64,000 bases of DNA. It comes from Clostridium sp. AWRP (GTDB lineage: Bacteria > Bacillota > Clostridia > Clostridiales > Clostridiaceae). The notes below the pieces were generated by a model. It did no database searches. It saw only the letters and a program-made list of their open reading frames with translations, and was not told where the DNA came from. Made by a program: the position numbers and the translations under genes. The stretch covers positions 2,728,001 through 2,792,000 of the forward strand of contig NZ_CP029758.2 in the NCBI RefSeq assembly GCF_004006395.2, in the 5' to 3' direction. Position 1 is the stretch's first letter, and the number at the start of each line of letters is the position of its first letter. Positions 16,396-25,072 of this stretch are shown here, one piece after another.

Positions 16396-17415
16396 CTAAT
16401 TTCTCCCTTTAAGTATTTCTTGAAAAAGATCAGGTGATATATTAAGCTGTCCAATTTTTCCTGCATTCTCTGCTAGTTCTTGAAGGGCAAGTGCTGCTAA
16501 TTTATTTGGCTGCATTCCAATACTTGCAAGAGATTGTATTATATTAGAATCTATTCCTTCTAGCGACTTCATAACAGCTGACAACTCATAAGCTTTTGCA
16601 TCAGCTCTAACTTTTGAATTTTTTACAGAGATGTCAACAAGTGCTCTCTTTTTTTCTTCAAGTGCAGTTTCAAAATTCATCTTTTCTTGTTTGAGTTCAT
16701 TTTGCTTTTGCTGGAAAGTCCTCTCTGCTTCAAGTTGTGTTTCTCTAACTTGTTTTTTCTTGTTTTCAACTGCTATCTCCGTATTGTATTCATTTTCCTT
16801 TACACGTCTTTCCTGCTCAATTGAAGCATTTCTTCTCTCATAAATAGCTTCATCTGCTTTCTTCAAGATTTTCTCTCTTGTCTGAGCTTCTAATGCCCTT
16901 GCAGTTTCTTTATTTGGAACAATATTTAATATTGAAAGTCCAAGTATTTCAATTCCAAGAAGTTCTATCTCCTCACTTTTTTTAATCTTACTCAATATCT
17001 CACTTGCAAGTATTTCACTTGATTTAATAGCATCCTTGAGCTCCAAATTTTCAATTGTCTTTTTAGTTAGCACCCTTACAATATTTATTACCCTCTGTGG
17101 AAGTTTTTTAGGATCATCGGAAACATAGCCCTTTCCTTTCTTCATATCAAGTGTATAATTTAAAACTCCTGCAATTTTCTTTTGGTCGACAATTCTAAAA
17201 GTAACCTGTCCTTGAACCGTAACCGTTTGAAAATCTGAAGTAACTTCTTCAAAAATAAAAGGTGAATCCACACTTCCAACAGGGACAAGAACAATTGAAG
17301 TGGTTGGAACATAATAATAAAATGATATTCCAGCACCTTCCCTTACAATTTTACCATTCCTATACTTTAATACATACTCACTTGGTTGAAATTTTATAAA
17401 TTTAAATCCAAACAT
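16396..17415 (-). CDS. SPFH/band 7 domain protein
   Basis: 339 residues. An SPFH domain spans about 15-185 (KFQPSEYVLKYRNGKIVREG, then VTVQGQVTFRI and LLGIEILGLSILNI). A charged coiled coil covers about 190-270, and a hydrophobic C-terminal oligomerisation stretch follows (ALALQELAENAGKIG). There is no N-terminal membrane segment, unlike flotillin, stomatin or HflK, so it would assemble on a membrane surface or in the cytosol. It is the first gene of a two-gene operon with the NAD-kinase-like protein. The pairing suggests a scaffold that positions that enzyme. Confidence 0.8.
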   Translation of the reverse strand: MFGFKFIKFQPSEYVLKYRNGKIVREGAGISFYYYVPTTSIVLVPVGSVDSPFIFEEVTSDFQTVTVQGQVTFRIVDQKKIAGVLNYTLDMKKGKGYVSDDPKKLPQRVINIVRVLTKKTIENLELKDAIKSSEILASEILSKIKKSEEIELLGIEILGLSILNIVPNKETARALEAQTREKILKKADEAIYERRNASIEQERRVKENEYNTEIAVENKKKQVRETQLEAERTFQQKQNELKQEKMNFETALEEKKRALVDISVKNSKVRADAKAYELSAVMKSLEGIDSNIIQSLASIGMQPNKLAALALQELAENAGKIGQLNISPDLFQEILKGRN

Positions 17416-17587
17416 AATTTATTCCTCCTAAAAAATATTATCAAACTTATGTAACTTAAATTTTCAAGCTGCTTCTTATCCATATTGTCACCTACATGCT
17501 TAAGTCTTGTTATTAACTATTTGTTATTAACATTATAATATTAACATGCATCTATGTCAATATCTTTTAATATAGATATCAAAAAAT

Positions 17588-17624
17588 AAAAACAAAGGGC
17601 TAAATACTTTAACCCTTTGTTTTT
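17588..17624 (-). terminator. Terminator of the APC permease gene
   Basis: AAAAACAAAGGG pairs with CCCTTTGTTTTT across a 13-base loop, about 30 bases past the permease stop. Read leftward it continues into TTTTATTTTTTG. Confidence 0.8.
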
Positions 17625-17653
17625 ATGCATTCAATTAAATTCTATTCTTATCC

Positions 17654-19006
17654 TTATTCCTCAATTTTTTCTTTACAAAACATAGCTCCAAAAATCATTA
17701 CAACTGCAAAGACAATCAGATATGCAGCGACTTCCATTTTATGAGAAAAGCAAGCAGCAATTATCATAAAAACACATCCAGCTAAGGAAATAATAGGTGC
17801 TATAAATCTCTTAAATGGGTTTAAATCCTTTTCCTTTTTCATCATCATAATAAAAATAGGAATGTATAATGCATAGATAGTAACTATAGGTAATTCAGAA
17901 GAATCAAAAGAGAAAAATCCAAACCAAGGTTTTGTTAAGTTAGCACCATAAAAGTATAATAACCATATACCACAAAGAAGCAGTCCAAATACAGATGAAT
18001 TAGTAGGCATATTTGTCACATTATCAACTTGCTTAAATACATCTGGTTTTGGTCCAATATTCCTTGCTGCTAAAGAATAAATACCTCGAGTACATCCCAG
18101 CATTAATCCATTTAAAGTTCCAAGGCAGGAAATGATAACAAATACAAACAGCAGTGAACCACCTACTGATGAAAAAACTGTTTGGAAAGCCAATTTAGCT
18201 CCTGCTTCACCGCCAGCCATCATAACCTTATTTGTTACTGCTCCAGCTAGTCCTACATAATAGAGTATGTAAATAATCATAATTACAAAAGTTCCTCCAA
18301 CAAGCGCCAATGGAAGATTTTTCTTTGCATCTTTTAACTCTGCATTAATACTTGTAGCAATGATCCATCCTTCATAAGCAAAAGCTGTAGCAACAACAGC
18401 TGTAAACAGTGCATTAGAAGTATTAACTTCTTTTACTACCGTTGTAAAATTATATGCAATCATACCATTACCCACACCCACAACTGTTCCAATTACAGCC
18501 ATTAAAGCTAGTGGAATAAGTTTTATAATGGTTGTACTAACTTGAAATTTACCTGCTAAAATTGGTGACAGTGAATTTAACGCAAAACTTGCTATCAAAT
18601 ATACGCCTGCAATAGTCATACACTCTCCACCTGTAATTGAGAATCCAAGTAATACACAAGTATATCTAGCCGAAATCCATGCTAATACTGACGTCAATGT
18701 TGGATAGTAAATGAGTGCCATAAACCACCCAACATAATATGCATACTTTTTTCCCAAAGTAGCTTCTGCATAATCTACTACACCGTTTACATACTGATAC
18801 TTAGTTGCCATTACCGCAAAAGTATAGGCACAAGAAATCATAATAATACCACCTATAACCCAGGCCAGTATACCAAGTGTAAGATTTCCACCTGTTGCAG
18901 TTAAAACTTTTTCTGCTTTAAAAAATACACCACTACCTATAACAATTCCGATGACCATGGCTATAGCAGTAATAAGGCCATACCTTTTTTCTAACTTTGC
19001 TTCCAT
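17654..19006 (-). CDS. APC-superfamily amino acid permease
   Basis: 450 residues with about 12 predicted membrane helices. The APC signature at the first helix is MVIGIVIGSGVFFKAEKVL (about 17-35). AFAYEGWIIATSINAELKDAKKNLP (helix 6 region) is the usual substrate-site segment of LAT-type permeases such as SteT and YfnA. Specificity cannot be read reliably; exchange of a neutral amino acid is likely. It is divergent from metA, and the S-box lies on the other strand and does not control it. GGTGGGG lies seven bases before the ATG. Confidence 0.85.
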   Translation of the reverse strand: MEAKLEKRYGLITAIAMVIGIVIGSGVFFKAEKVLTATGGNLTLGILAWVIGGIIMISCAYTFAVMATKYQYVNGVVDYAEATLGKKYAYYVGWFMALIYYPTLTSVLAWISARYTCVLLGFSITGGECMTIAGVYLIASFALNSLSPILAGKFQVSTTIIKLIPLALMAVIGTVVGVGNGMIAYNFTTVVKEVNTSNALFTAVVATAFAYEGWIIATSINAELKDAKKNLPLALVGGTFVIMIIYILYYVGLAGAVTNKVMMAGGEAGAKLAFQTVFSSVGGSLLFVFVIISCLGTLNGLMLGCTRGIYSLAARNIGPKPDVFKQVDNVTNMPTNSSVFGLLLCGIWLLYFYGANLTKPWFGFFSFDSSELPIVTIYALYIPIFIMMMKKEKDLNPFKRFIAPIISLAGCVFMIIAACFSHKMEVAAYLIVFAVVMIFGAMFCKEKIEE

Positions 19007-19199
19007 AATTAAATCCCCACCTCTTTGATTTATTAATATTATAATGAATATTGCTTTTATACATCATGCTGTCTAATCACTACAATCAGCATGAAATATT
19101 AATTTTTATTGTACCACAGAATTAAATATTTACCAACATTTCTTTTTCTTCATTGTTGTGAATTTTCAAATTATTTATTGATATTGAGACAACTTGTAT

Positions 19200-19228
19200 T
19201 TGACAAAAGTTCAATTTTAGTATACTAT
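19200..19228 (+). promoter_or_regulatory. Sigma-A promoter of the metA S-box transcript
   Basis: TTGACA at 19200-19205 is followed by overlapping -10 candidates TATACT (15 bp spacer) and TACTAT (17 bp spacer). It lies about 30 bases before the aptamer. Confidence 0.6.
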
Positions 19229-19256
19229 ATAATAAATTAAATAAAGTCAATTTAAA

Positions 19257-19361
19257 TCTTATCAAGAGCGGTGGAGGGACTGGCCCTATGAAACCCGACA
19301 ACCAACATTTTTCATTTGAATGTATGGTGTTAATTCCAGCAGATTATTTCTGAAAGATAAG
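19257..19361 (+). promoter_or_regulatory. SAM-I (S-box) riboswitch of metA
   Basis: Contains the S-box consensus in order: CTTATCAAGAG, GGAGGGACTGGCCCTATGAA, ACCCGACAACC, GGTGTTAATTCCAGCAGA and GAAAGATAAG closing P1. SAM binding should favour the following terminator and switch metA off. Confidence 0.95.
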
Positions 19362-19386
19362 GAAAATAGTTTCTATAATTAGTATT

Positions 19387-19420
19387 AAAAGTTGTTTTTC
19401 TTATGAAAGCAGCTTTTTTA
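19387..19420 (+). terminator. S-box-controlled terminator
   Basis: AAAAGTTGTTTTC pairs with GAAAGCAGCTTTT (G-T wobbles), with a TTTTTT exit. It lies between the aptamer and metA. Confidence 0.75.
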
Positions 19421-19588
19421 TTATACAAATTATTTAAATTAGCCTATTCCTTTGTATATCTATTCACTACTTAAATATTCAAAATAAGATTTTTATTTGA
19501 TTAAGGCATTTGAAAAAATATCCTAGCATACTGACTAGTTATTTCTTTGAAAATGCCTAAGCTACCTATATATAAAGGAGGATTTTTT

Positions 19589-20506
19589 ATGCCAATAAAT
19601 ATACCTAACGATCTTCCAGCCTCTAAAACGCTGAAGGCTGAAAACATATTTGTAATGAATGAAAGGCGTGCATTAAAACAAGATATAAGGCCTCTTAATA
19701 TAGTCATATTGAATCTAATGCCGGTTAAAACCGTTACGGAAGTACAACTTTTAAGGTTGCTTAGTAACTCCCCTATTCAAATTGATATAACATTGATATA
19801 TCCTAAATCCCACAGATCAAGAAATACTTCAGAACAATATCTTCTCAAGTATTATGAAACTTTTGATGAAATAAAAGATAGAAAATTTGATGGCATGATA
19901 ATAACAGGAGCACCTGTTGAAAAACTGAAATTTGAAGATGTTGACTATTGGGATGAATTAACTGAAATAATGGACTGGAGTAAAAAAAATGTATATTCAA
20001 CTTTACACATATGTTGGGGTTCTCAGGCTGGACTTTACCACCATTTTGGTATTCCAAAATATACTTTAGATAAAAAAATGTTTGGTATTTTTCCACATAT
20101 AATAAATGAAGAAAATACACAGTTGCTTAGAGGATTTGACGATATATTTTACGCACCTCATTCAAGACATACCTGTGTAAAAAAAGGAGATATTGAAAAA
20201 GTACCTGAATTGGAAATACTTTCAGAATCAAAAGATGCCGGAGTCTATATACTTTCAACAAAAGGCGGACGTCAAATTTTTGTAACAGGTCATCCTGAAT
20301 ATGATACCTTAACATTAAAATCAGAATATGATAGAGACGTAGCAGCTAATTTGCCCATAGAGATTCCCAAAAATTATTTTCCTTATAATGATACAACCAA
20401 ACAACCTAGAGCAACTTGGAAAAGTCATGCCAACCTTTTATTTATAAACTGGCTGAATTACTATGTATATCAAGAGACACCTTATAATTTGGATAGTCTT
20501 CAATAA
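19589..20506 (+). CDS. metA: Homoserine O-acyltransferase MetA
   Basis: 305 residues from the ATG at 19589, which has AAAGGAGG eight bases upstream. An upstream in-frame ATG lacks a site. MetA features: N-terminal MPINIPNDLPA, LNLMPVKTVTEVQLLRLLSN (about 47), TGAPVEKL, the nucleophile cysteine in THICWGSQAGLYHHFG (the THLCWG region, about 138-153), a histidine in FYAPHSRHT, and the catalytic H-x-E in TGHPEYD (about 235). It acylates homoserine with acetyl- or succinyl-CoA as the entry to methionine synthesis. The acyl donor in clostridia is often acetyl-CoA despite the succinyltransferase name. Control is by the S-box. Confidence 0.95.
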   Translation: MPINIPNDLPASKTLKAENIFVMNERRALKQDIRPLNIVILNLMPVKTVTEVQLLRLLSNSPIQIDITLIYPKSHRSRNTSEQYLLKYYETFDEIKDRKFDGMIITGAPVEKLKFEDVDYWDELTEIMDWSKKNVYSTLHICWGSQAGLYHHFGIPKYTLDKKMFGIFPHIINEENTQLLRGFDDIFYAPHSRHTCVKKGDIEKVPELEILSESKDAGVYILSTKGGRQIFVTGHPEYDTLTLKSEYDRDVAANLPIEIPKNYFPYNDTTKQPRATWKSHANLLFINWLNYYVYQETPYNLDSLQ

Positions 20507-20511
20507 CATAG

Positions 20512-20558
20512 AAAAATGGAAATGACCTTTTAATAAAATAGTGTCATTTCCATTTTTT
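20512..20558 (+). terminator. Terminator of metA
   Basis: AAAAATGGAAATGAC pairs with GTCATTTCCATTTTT, beginning six bases past the stop. Confidence 0.85.
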
Positions 20559-20643
20559 ATAGATTTCTACAATTTCATAAATAGGTTCAAAATAACCAAA
20601 ATCTATTTAATAAGTTTATTCATATCTTCAGCAACATTCATAT

Positions 20644-20670
20644 TGTCCTGTAACATAATTAGATTTTTAT
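20644..20670. repeat. 27-bp direct repeat, left copy (target duplication)
   Basis: The sequence starting TGTCCTGTAACATAATTAGA and ending TTTTTAT is identical over 27 bases to 22321-22347. The two copies bracket the transposase gene, as expected for a target-site duplication. Confidence 0.8.
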
Positions 20671-22320
20671 GTCAACTAATTTTGAAAATGTCCCAAAAAG
20701 TTTTAATTATTAGCACCAGCAATAGCTGGTGCTTTGTTACGCTTATAACATTATTTTTAGGTATAGCAAACACATCCATCAACTTAAAGTTTTTTAAGTA
20801 AAAGGGCTTTTTAGTTCTTTAAGCTATGTTTTCTTTTTGTCTATGAGCCTGCTTATTGCAATAATGTTCAAATGAAGCCTGCTTCCATGGGTGACTCATC
20901 GGCGGTATATAGTGTTTCTTTGGAGTTTTTGAGGTCTTCGCAAGATCAAAATTTTTTGATGAAGGAACATGATCCGGAAGCAATTCAAGTGCATAAACTT
21001 TTTCGTTTGCACAAAAATATAGATCATTGTTAAATGCCTTTATTACTATACCGCAGGTACCTTTATGGTAATATACTGGGTGACCATTAGCATCTACTGG
21101 AAGATAATATCCTTTATTGTATTTTACACAACTCCCATTGTCTACTTTCCTACTAGCAAGTACACCAAGAATTAAATTGATTTTCTCAATATCAGGTTGC
21201 GTTTCGAATACAGATTTGATATTATCAACAGGTAAAGCAAATCGAGCATTGAATTTTTTTATGTAGGAGTTTAAAAATTCATTTGCCTGCTCAATCGTGC
21301 TTATACCAGCTAAACGCAATTCGATAGGAAGTCGTGATTGCAGTGTTTGAAACATTCGTTCCACACGCCCCTTGGCTTGTGGAATGCTGCTGGTTTTAAT
21401 CTCAATTCCTAACTGCTTGCAGGCATAACCGAATTGGGTAAAAGTGTCCTCTTCGATAGAAGGGGATTTCTTTTGTTTATACTCAAAAACTGTACGCCTA
21501 TCGGTGTAAAACATATAAGGAATACCATAGGTTTTCAATATTTGCTCAAGTACATGGTAATATCCATTTAGCGTTTCTTGAACATCGAAATAAGCACCTA
21601 CAATAGCACCTGTGGCATCATCTACAGCTATATGAAGCTGACTTTTTTCTCCACCAAACCAAGGATGAAGAGAAGCATCCATCTGAAGCATTTCTCCAAA
21701 GTAGGCACATCTCGGACGCCTAGGATGAGCATCTTCGATAGCAAGAATAGAACTTTGAATAACACTAGCCTGCTTTTTTGACTTTGTAGATTTTTGCATA
21801 TCTTTAAGTTTAGTGTATAGAGCCTTCTTAGAAGAACGTTTTGCCTTAGGAGACAGGATGAATTCCTGCAAAAGGATGGAACGTATAGTGTTTGATGAAA
21901 CTTTGATTCCTTCAAATTCTTTTAAGAGTTCTGAAAAATGAGTTAAATTGGTGCCTTCATATTTTGTTCGATATAAGTCAACAATAGTCTGTTTTGTAGA
22001 ATTATCTAAAGCATGGACAGGTTTTTTACCACGATTTCCATGTATAAAAAAGGCTTTTCCCTGCTCTTTATACCCTTTAATCATTCTGTTAATGTGCCTA
22101 ACAGTACAGTTAATCTGTACAGCAGCTCTTTGCTTGTTACCATTGCTCTCTACTAATTTCTTGATTATGTTATATTTTGCATTCTCATTCATTGTTAAAA
22201 CTACCTTTCTGATTTTGTCCACCTCACTTCTTAGTCATGAGGTTTTATTATACTATAAACTTATTTATTTGGGACATAATCAAATGCGGTATACTAAGAC
22301 ATTATCACAATTCAATCATA
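20671..22320 (-). mobile_element. IS1202/ISNCY-type insertion sequence
   Basis: About 1650 bp between exact 27-bp direct repeats, with a single intact transposase. Imperfect inverted repeats share TTTGA-N2-ATGTCCCAAA. Their TGTCCCAAA cores lie at 20690 (left) and 22276 (right, inverted), 19 and 44 bp inside the direct repeats; I cannot explain this asymmetry. The IS1202 group is known for unusually long (about 24-29 bp) duplications. A small hairpin (AGCACCAGC/GCTGGTGCT, 20710-20733) may block incoming transcription. Both termini are inferred from the repeats. Confidence 0.7.
20819..22192 (-). CDS. IS1202/ISNCY-family DDE transposase
   Basis: 457 residues from the ATG at 22192; an in-frame GTG 30 bases upstream is the alternative start. 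An N-terminal helix-turn-helix (GNKQRAAVQINCTVRHINRM, about 20-40) is followed by an rve-type DDE core with aspartate in LQMDASLHPWFGG, aspartate in FYTDRRTVFEYK and glutamate in PQAKGRVERMFQTLQ. A C-terminal strand-rich tail completes it. No stop or frameshift interrupts the frame, so the element may still be mobile. Confidence 0.88.
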   Translation of the reverse strand: MNENAKYNIIKKLVESNGNKQRAAVQINCTVRHINRMIKGYKEQGKAFFIHGNRGKKPVHALDNSTKQTIVDLYRTKYEGTNLTHFSELLKEFEGIKVSSNTIRSILLQEFILSPKAKRSSKKALYTKLKDMQKSTKSKKQASVIQSSILAIEDAHPRRPRCAYFGEMLQMDASLHPWFGGEKSQLHIAVDDATGAIVGAYFDVQETLNGYYHVLEQILKTYGIPYMFYTDRRTVFEYKQKKSPSIEEDTFTQFGYACKQLGIEIKTSSIPQAKGRVERMFQTLQSRLPIELRLAGISTIEQANEFLNSYIKKFNARFALPVDNIKSVFETQPDIEKINLILGVLASRKVDNGSCVKYNKGYYLPVDANGHPVYYHKGTCGIVIKAFNNDLYFCANEKVYALELLPDHVPSSKNFDLAKTSKTPKKHYIPPMSHPWKQASFEHYCNKQAHRQKENIA

Positions 22321-22347
22321 TGTCCTGTAACATAATTAGATTTTTAT
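22321..22347. repeat. 27-bp direct repeat, right copy
   Basis: Exact copy of 20644-20670. Its last base is the first base of the TTGACA box of the second S-box promoter, so the insertion stopped right at the promoter edge. Confidence 0.8.
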
Positions 22348-22375
22348 TGACATTGAAAAACATAACATATATAAT
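22347..22375 (+). promoter_or_regulatory. Consensus sigma-A promoter of the second S-box unit
   Basis: TTGACA (22347-22352), 17 bp, TATAAT (22370-22375): a perfect consensus match about 40 bases before the S-box. Confidence 0.85.
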
Positions 22376-22416
22376 ACATATTAGTTAATAAGAATTTTAC
22401 AAAAAATTAAATAAAT

Positions 22417-22538
22417 CCTTATCAAGAGAAACTTAGGGACTGGCCCTATGAAGTTTCAGCAACCTCATGCTTTGCCCATGCGTAAACATGTAAAGGTGCT
22501 AATTCCAGCAGATCATAATAATTCTGAAAGATGAGGGA
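22417..22538 (+). promoter_or_regulatory. SAM-I (S-box) riboswitch of the QueG-like/permease unit
   Basis: S-box blocks in order: CCTTATCAAGAG, TTAGGGACTGGCCCTATGAA, TTTCAGCAACC, GGTGCTAATTCCAGCAGA and GAAAGATGAGG. It should repress the downstream genes when SAM is plentiful. Confidence 0.95.
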
Positions 22539-22581
22539 GAGATGTTTTTTTAATAAACTCTCATAATAACCTATGCTATTT

Positions 22582-22616
22582 ATCCTCTTCTTTTTAGAAA
22601 GAGGATTTTTTATTTT
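22582..22616 (+). terminator. S-box-controlled terminator
   Basis: ATCCTCTT pairs with AAAGAGGAT, followed by TTTTTTATTTTT. It lies between the second S-box and the QueG-like gene. Confidence 0.85.
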
Positions 22617-22638
22617 TCGGTAAAAAATTCATGAATTT

Positions 22639-22698
22639 AAAATACATTACTTAAAGAGAGGAAGTGAATAATGTATTTTTACATATTAAAATACATTA
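22639..22698 (+). repeat. Three copies of an 11-bp arm, two mutually exclusive hairpins
   Basis: AAAATACATTA occurs at 22639-22649 and 22688-22698, and its exact complement TAATGTATTTT at 22669-22679. The central arm can pair with either flank. The upstream pairing encloses the purine-rich GAGAGGAAGTGA in a 19-base loop; the downstream one has an 8-base loop. The only good ribosome binding site here points at an ATG (22671) inside the central arm, out of frame with the annotated gene. Confidence 0.6.
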
Positions 22699-22707
22699 GT
22701 ACAAATT

Positions 22708-23508
22708 ATGGACAAACTTACATCAAAAGAAATTATAAAACTTGGACTAAAAACTGGAGCTTCTCTAGCAGGAATTGCAAATGTTGAGGACCTAAAAAAA
22801 GCCCCTGCATTTACTGTAGTACCTAAAATGCCTAAATACAACGGTGTTGGAACTTATATGCGTGGAGAAAAAGATAAATTTCTAACAGAGGTTCTATGGC
22901 CCCAGGGAATAAAAAGTGTACTTATTTTAGCTTATCATCATCCTGTAGACAATCCTGCTGTGGACTATTGGATTGAAGATCATAATACTATAGGCAATAA
23001 AAAATTAATTAGTATTACCAAAAGTGTTAAAAGTACATTGGAAAATGAAGGTATAGAAACCTATTCTTTTAATTATCATGTGGAAAAGGGCGGAATATTC
23101 TTAAAAGATTCAGCAGTAGTGGCTGGATTAGGATGCATAGGTAGAAATAACTTATTGGTTACACCTGAATATGGTCCTCATGTAAGATTAAGAGCACTTG
23201 GTTTAAGTTTAGATTTACAATCAACCGGACCTTCTGCATACGATCCATGTAAAAGCTGCAAAATTAAGTGCTGGGAAAAATGCAAAAAAGGTGCATTTGC
23301 TAAGGAAATATATTTTCCTTCAGAATTAGGTAGAAGTGAACTACCTGGAAGAGTTGGAAATTTCGATAGAACCTTGTGTAATATACAAATGGAAGAAGAT
23401 GTAGCTAGCATTAAACCTTTGACTATACCTGAAGTTTCCACAAAAGAACCCGTTAATGTTATAAAATATTGCAGAACATGTGAATATGCGTGTCCCATAG
23501 GTAAATAA
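22708..23508 (+). CDS. QueG-like double-[4Fe-4S] protein
   Basis: 266 residues, related to the N-terminal part of epoxyqueuosine reductase but shorter than QueG (about 310-380). An N-terminal DUF1730-like domain (GLKTGASLAGIANVEDLKKAP) precedes two cluster motifs, CKSCKIKCWEKCKKGAF (about 189-205) and CRTCEYACPIG at the very C-terminus. The last motif ends the protein almost at its final residue. The start at 22708 has no ribosome binding site. The strong GAGAGGAAG site upstream instead serves an ATG at 22671 opening a 38-codon frame that overlaps this gene. Function unknown; probably a corrinoid- or redox-linked enzyme. It is controlled by an S-box and precedes a permease gene. Confidence 0.75.
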   Translation: MDKLTSKEIIKLGLKTGASLAGIANVEDLKKAPAFTVVPKMPKYNGVGTYMRGEKDKFLTEVLWPQGIKSVLILAYHHPVDNPAVDYWIEDHNTIGNKKLISITKSVKSTLENEGIETYSFNYHVEKGGIFLKDSAVVAGLGCIGRNNLLVTPEYGPHVRLRALGLSLDLQSTGPSAYDPCKSCKIKCWEKCKKGAFAKEIYFPSELGRSELPGRVGNFDRTLCNIQMEEDVASIKPLTIPEVSTKEPVNVIKYCRTCEYACPIGK

Positions 23509-23547
23509 CTATATGTTTTATTGTTAAACAAAAGGAGGAAGTTTAAA

Positions 23548-25044
23548 ATGGACACAAATTCAAAATCAAATGAACAAGGTCAACTTAAAAGGACTCTAAA
23601 AGCCAGACATATGAACATGATCGCCATAGGAGGATCAATTGGAACCGGTTTATTTTTTGCCAGCGGCAGTGCTGTCAGCACAGCTGGACCTGGCGGTGCT
23701 GTTTTAGCTTATGTAATTATGGGAATTTTAGTTTACTTTTTGATGACATCCCTCGGCGAGATGGCAACACTTTTACCTATATCAGGATCTTTTGAAACTT
23801 ATGCTACAAGATTCATTGACCCTGCATTAGGTTTTACCCTTGGATGGAATTACTGGTTTTGCTGGGCAATATGCGTTGCCGCTGAATTGGTTGCAGGTTC
23901 AATGATTGTTAAATTCTGGCTTCCAAATACCAATACTACTTTATGGAGTATGTTATTTTTAGTAATAATTTTTATCTTAAATATTCTTTCAGCAAGAATT
24001 TACGGTGAAAGTGAATATTGGTTTGCAAGTATTAAAGTTGTCACAATTATAGTATTCCTTATAGTAGGTGTTCTCATGATATTTGGCATTTTAGGTGGAA
24101 AATCACCTGGATTAAGTAATTGGGTACTATCAGATGCTTCTGGGAAGAAAGGACCTTTTGTTGGCGGAATATCTGCTATTATTAATGTATTTTTGGTTGC
24201 AGGATTTTCTTTCTCCGGAACAGAAATAGTTGGCCTTGCTGCAGGTGAATCGGAAAATCCTGAAGAAAATGTTCCTAAAGCTATAAAAAATGTTTTCTGG
24301 CGTATTTTACTATTTTATATGGGGGCAATTATAGTAATTGGGTTTTTAGTACCTTTCACCGATCCAAACTTATTAAAAAGTGGTGCAGATAATATTTCAT
24401 ACAGTCCTTTTACCATGGTATTTAAAAGATCTGGTCTGGCAATTGCGGCAAGTATTATGAATGCAGTAATTTTAACATCTGTTCTCTCCTGCGGTAATTC
24501 AGGTCTTTATGTAGCTTCACGTATGCTTTATTCCCTATCCAAAGAAGGGAAAGCACCTAAATTTTTATCAAAAGTAAACAAACATGGTGTCCCTACAACT
24601 GCTTTATACGCCACAACTGTTATTGCTTGTTTTGCTTTTTTCGCCTCTCTGATTGGAGATGGGAAAATATATTATATACTATATAATGCTTCTGGTATCA
24701 CAGCCTTCTTTGCATGGTTAGGTATAGCTATCTGCCATTATAGATTTAGAAAAGCATACACTGCACAAGGCAAAAATTTGAAAGATTTAAAATATAGGGC
24801 TAAATTATATCCATTTGCACCTATTATATCTATTATACTTTGTATAATTGTTATATTCGGTTCTAATATATGGGTATTTCAAGCTAAAACATTTAGCTGG
24901 TTTGATTTTGTAACAAATTATATGTGTATTCCTATATTTATATCTTTGTATATTGGATATAAGATTATTAAGAAGACAAAAATAGTACCTCTTAAAGAAT
25001 GTAACTTTGAGTATAATGAAGATGAAAAAAAGCCATCAGCTTAG
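23548..25044 (+). CDS. AAT-family amino acid permease, SAM-controlled
   Basis: 498 residues from the ATG at 23548, which has AAAGGAGG upstream; a TTG 27 bases earlier is rejected. It has 12 predicted helices, with the family start LKRTLKARHMNMIAIGG and GTGLFFASGSAVSTAGPGGA at helix 1, then FSFSGTEIVGLAAGESENP at helix 6, closest in general look to LysP-type permeases. Being in an S-box transcription unit suggests methionine or a precursor as substrate rather than lysine. The gene is 39 bp after the QueG-like gene and ends inside its own terminator. Confidence 0.88.
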   Translation: MDTNSKSNEQGQLKRTLKARHMNMIAIGGSIGTGLFFASGSAVSTAGPGGAVLAYVIMGILVYFLMTSLGEMATLLPISGSFETYATRFIDPALGFTLGWNYWFCWAICVAAELVAGSMIVKFWLPNTNTTLWSMLFLVIIFILNILSARIYGESEYWFASIKVVTIIVFLIVGVLMIFGILGGKSPGLSNWVLSDASGKKGPFVGGISAIINVFLVAGFSFSGTEIVGLAAGESENPEENVPKAIKNVFWRILLFYMGAIIVIGFLVPFTDPNLLKSGADNISYSPFTMVFKRSGLAIAASIMNAVILTSVLSCGNSGLYVASRMLYSLSKEGKAPKFLSKVNKHGVPTTALYATTVIACFAFFASLIGDGKIYYILYNASGITAFFAWLGIAICHYRFRKAYTAQGKNLKDLKYRAKLYPFAPIISIILCIIVIFGSNIWVFQAKTFSWFDFVTNYMCIPIFISLYIGYKIIKKTKIVPLKECNFEYNEDEKKPSA

Positions 25045-25060
25045 TTTAGCTGATGGTTTT
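25027..25060 (+). terminator. Terminator overlapping the permease stop codon
   Basis: AAAAGCCATCAGC pairs with GCTGATGGTTTT across an 8-base loop that contains the TAG stop. Confidence 0.85.
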
Positions 25061-25072
25061 CTCTGTTATTTA

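Noticed and set aside
20541..20801. Rightward ORF of 86 codons after metA
   Set aside because: Runs through the metA terminator and the IS left end; no binding site and no protein-like composition.
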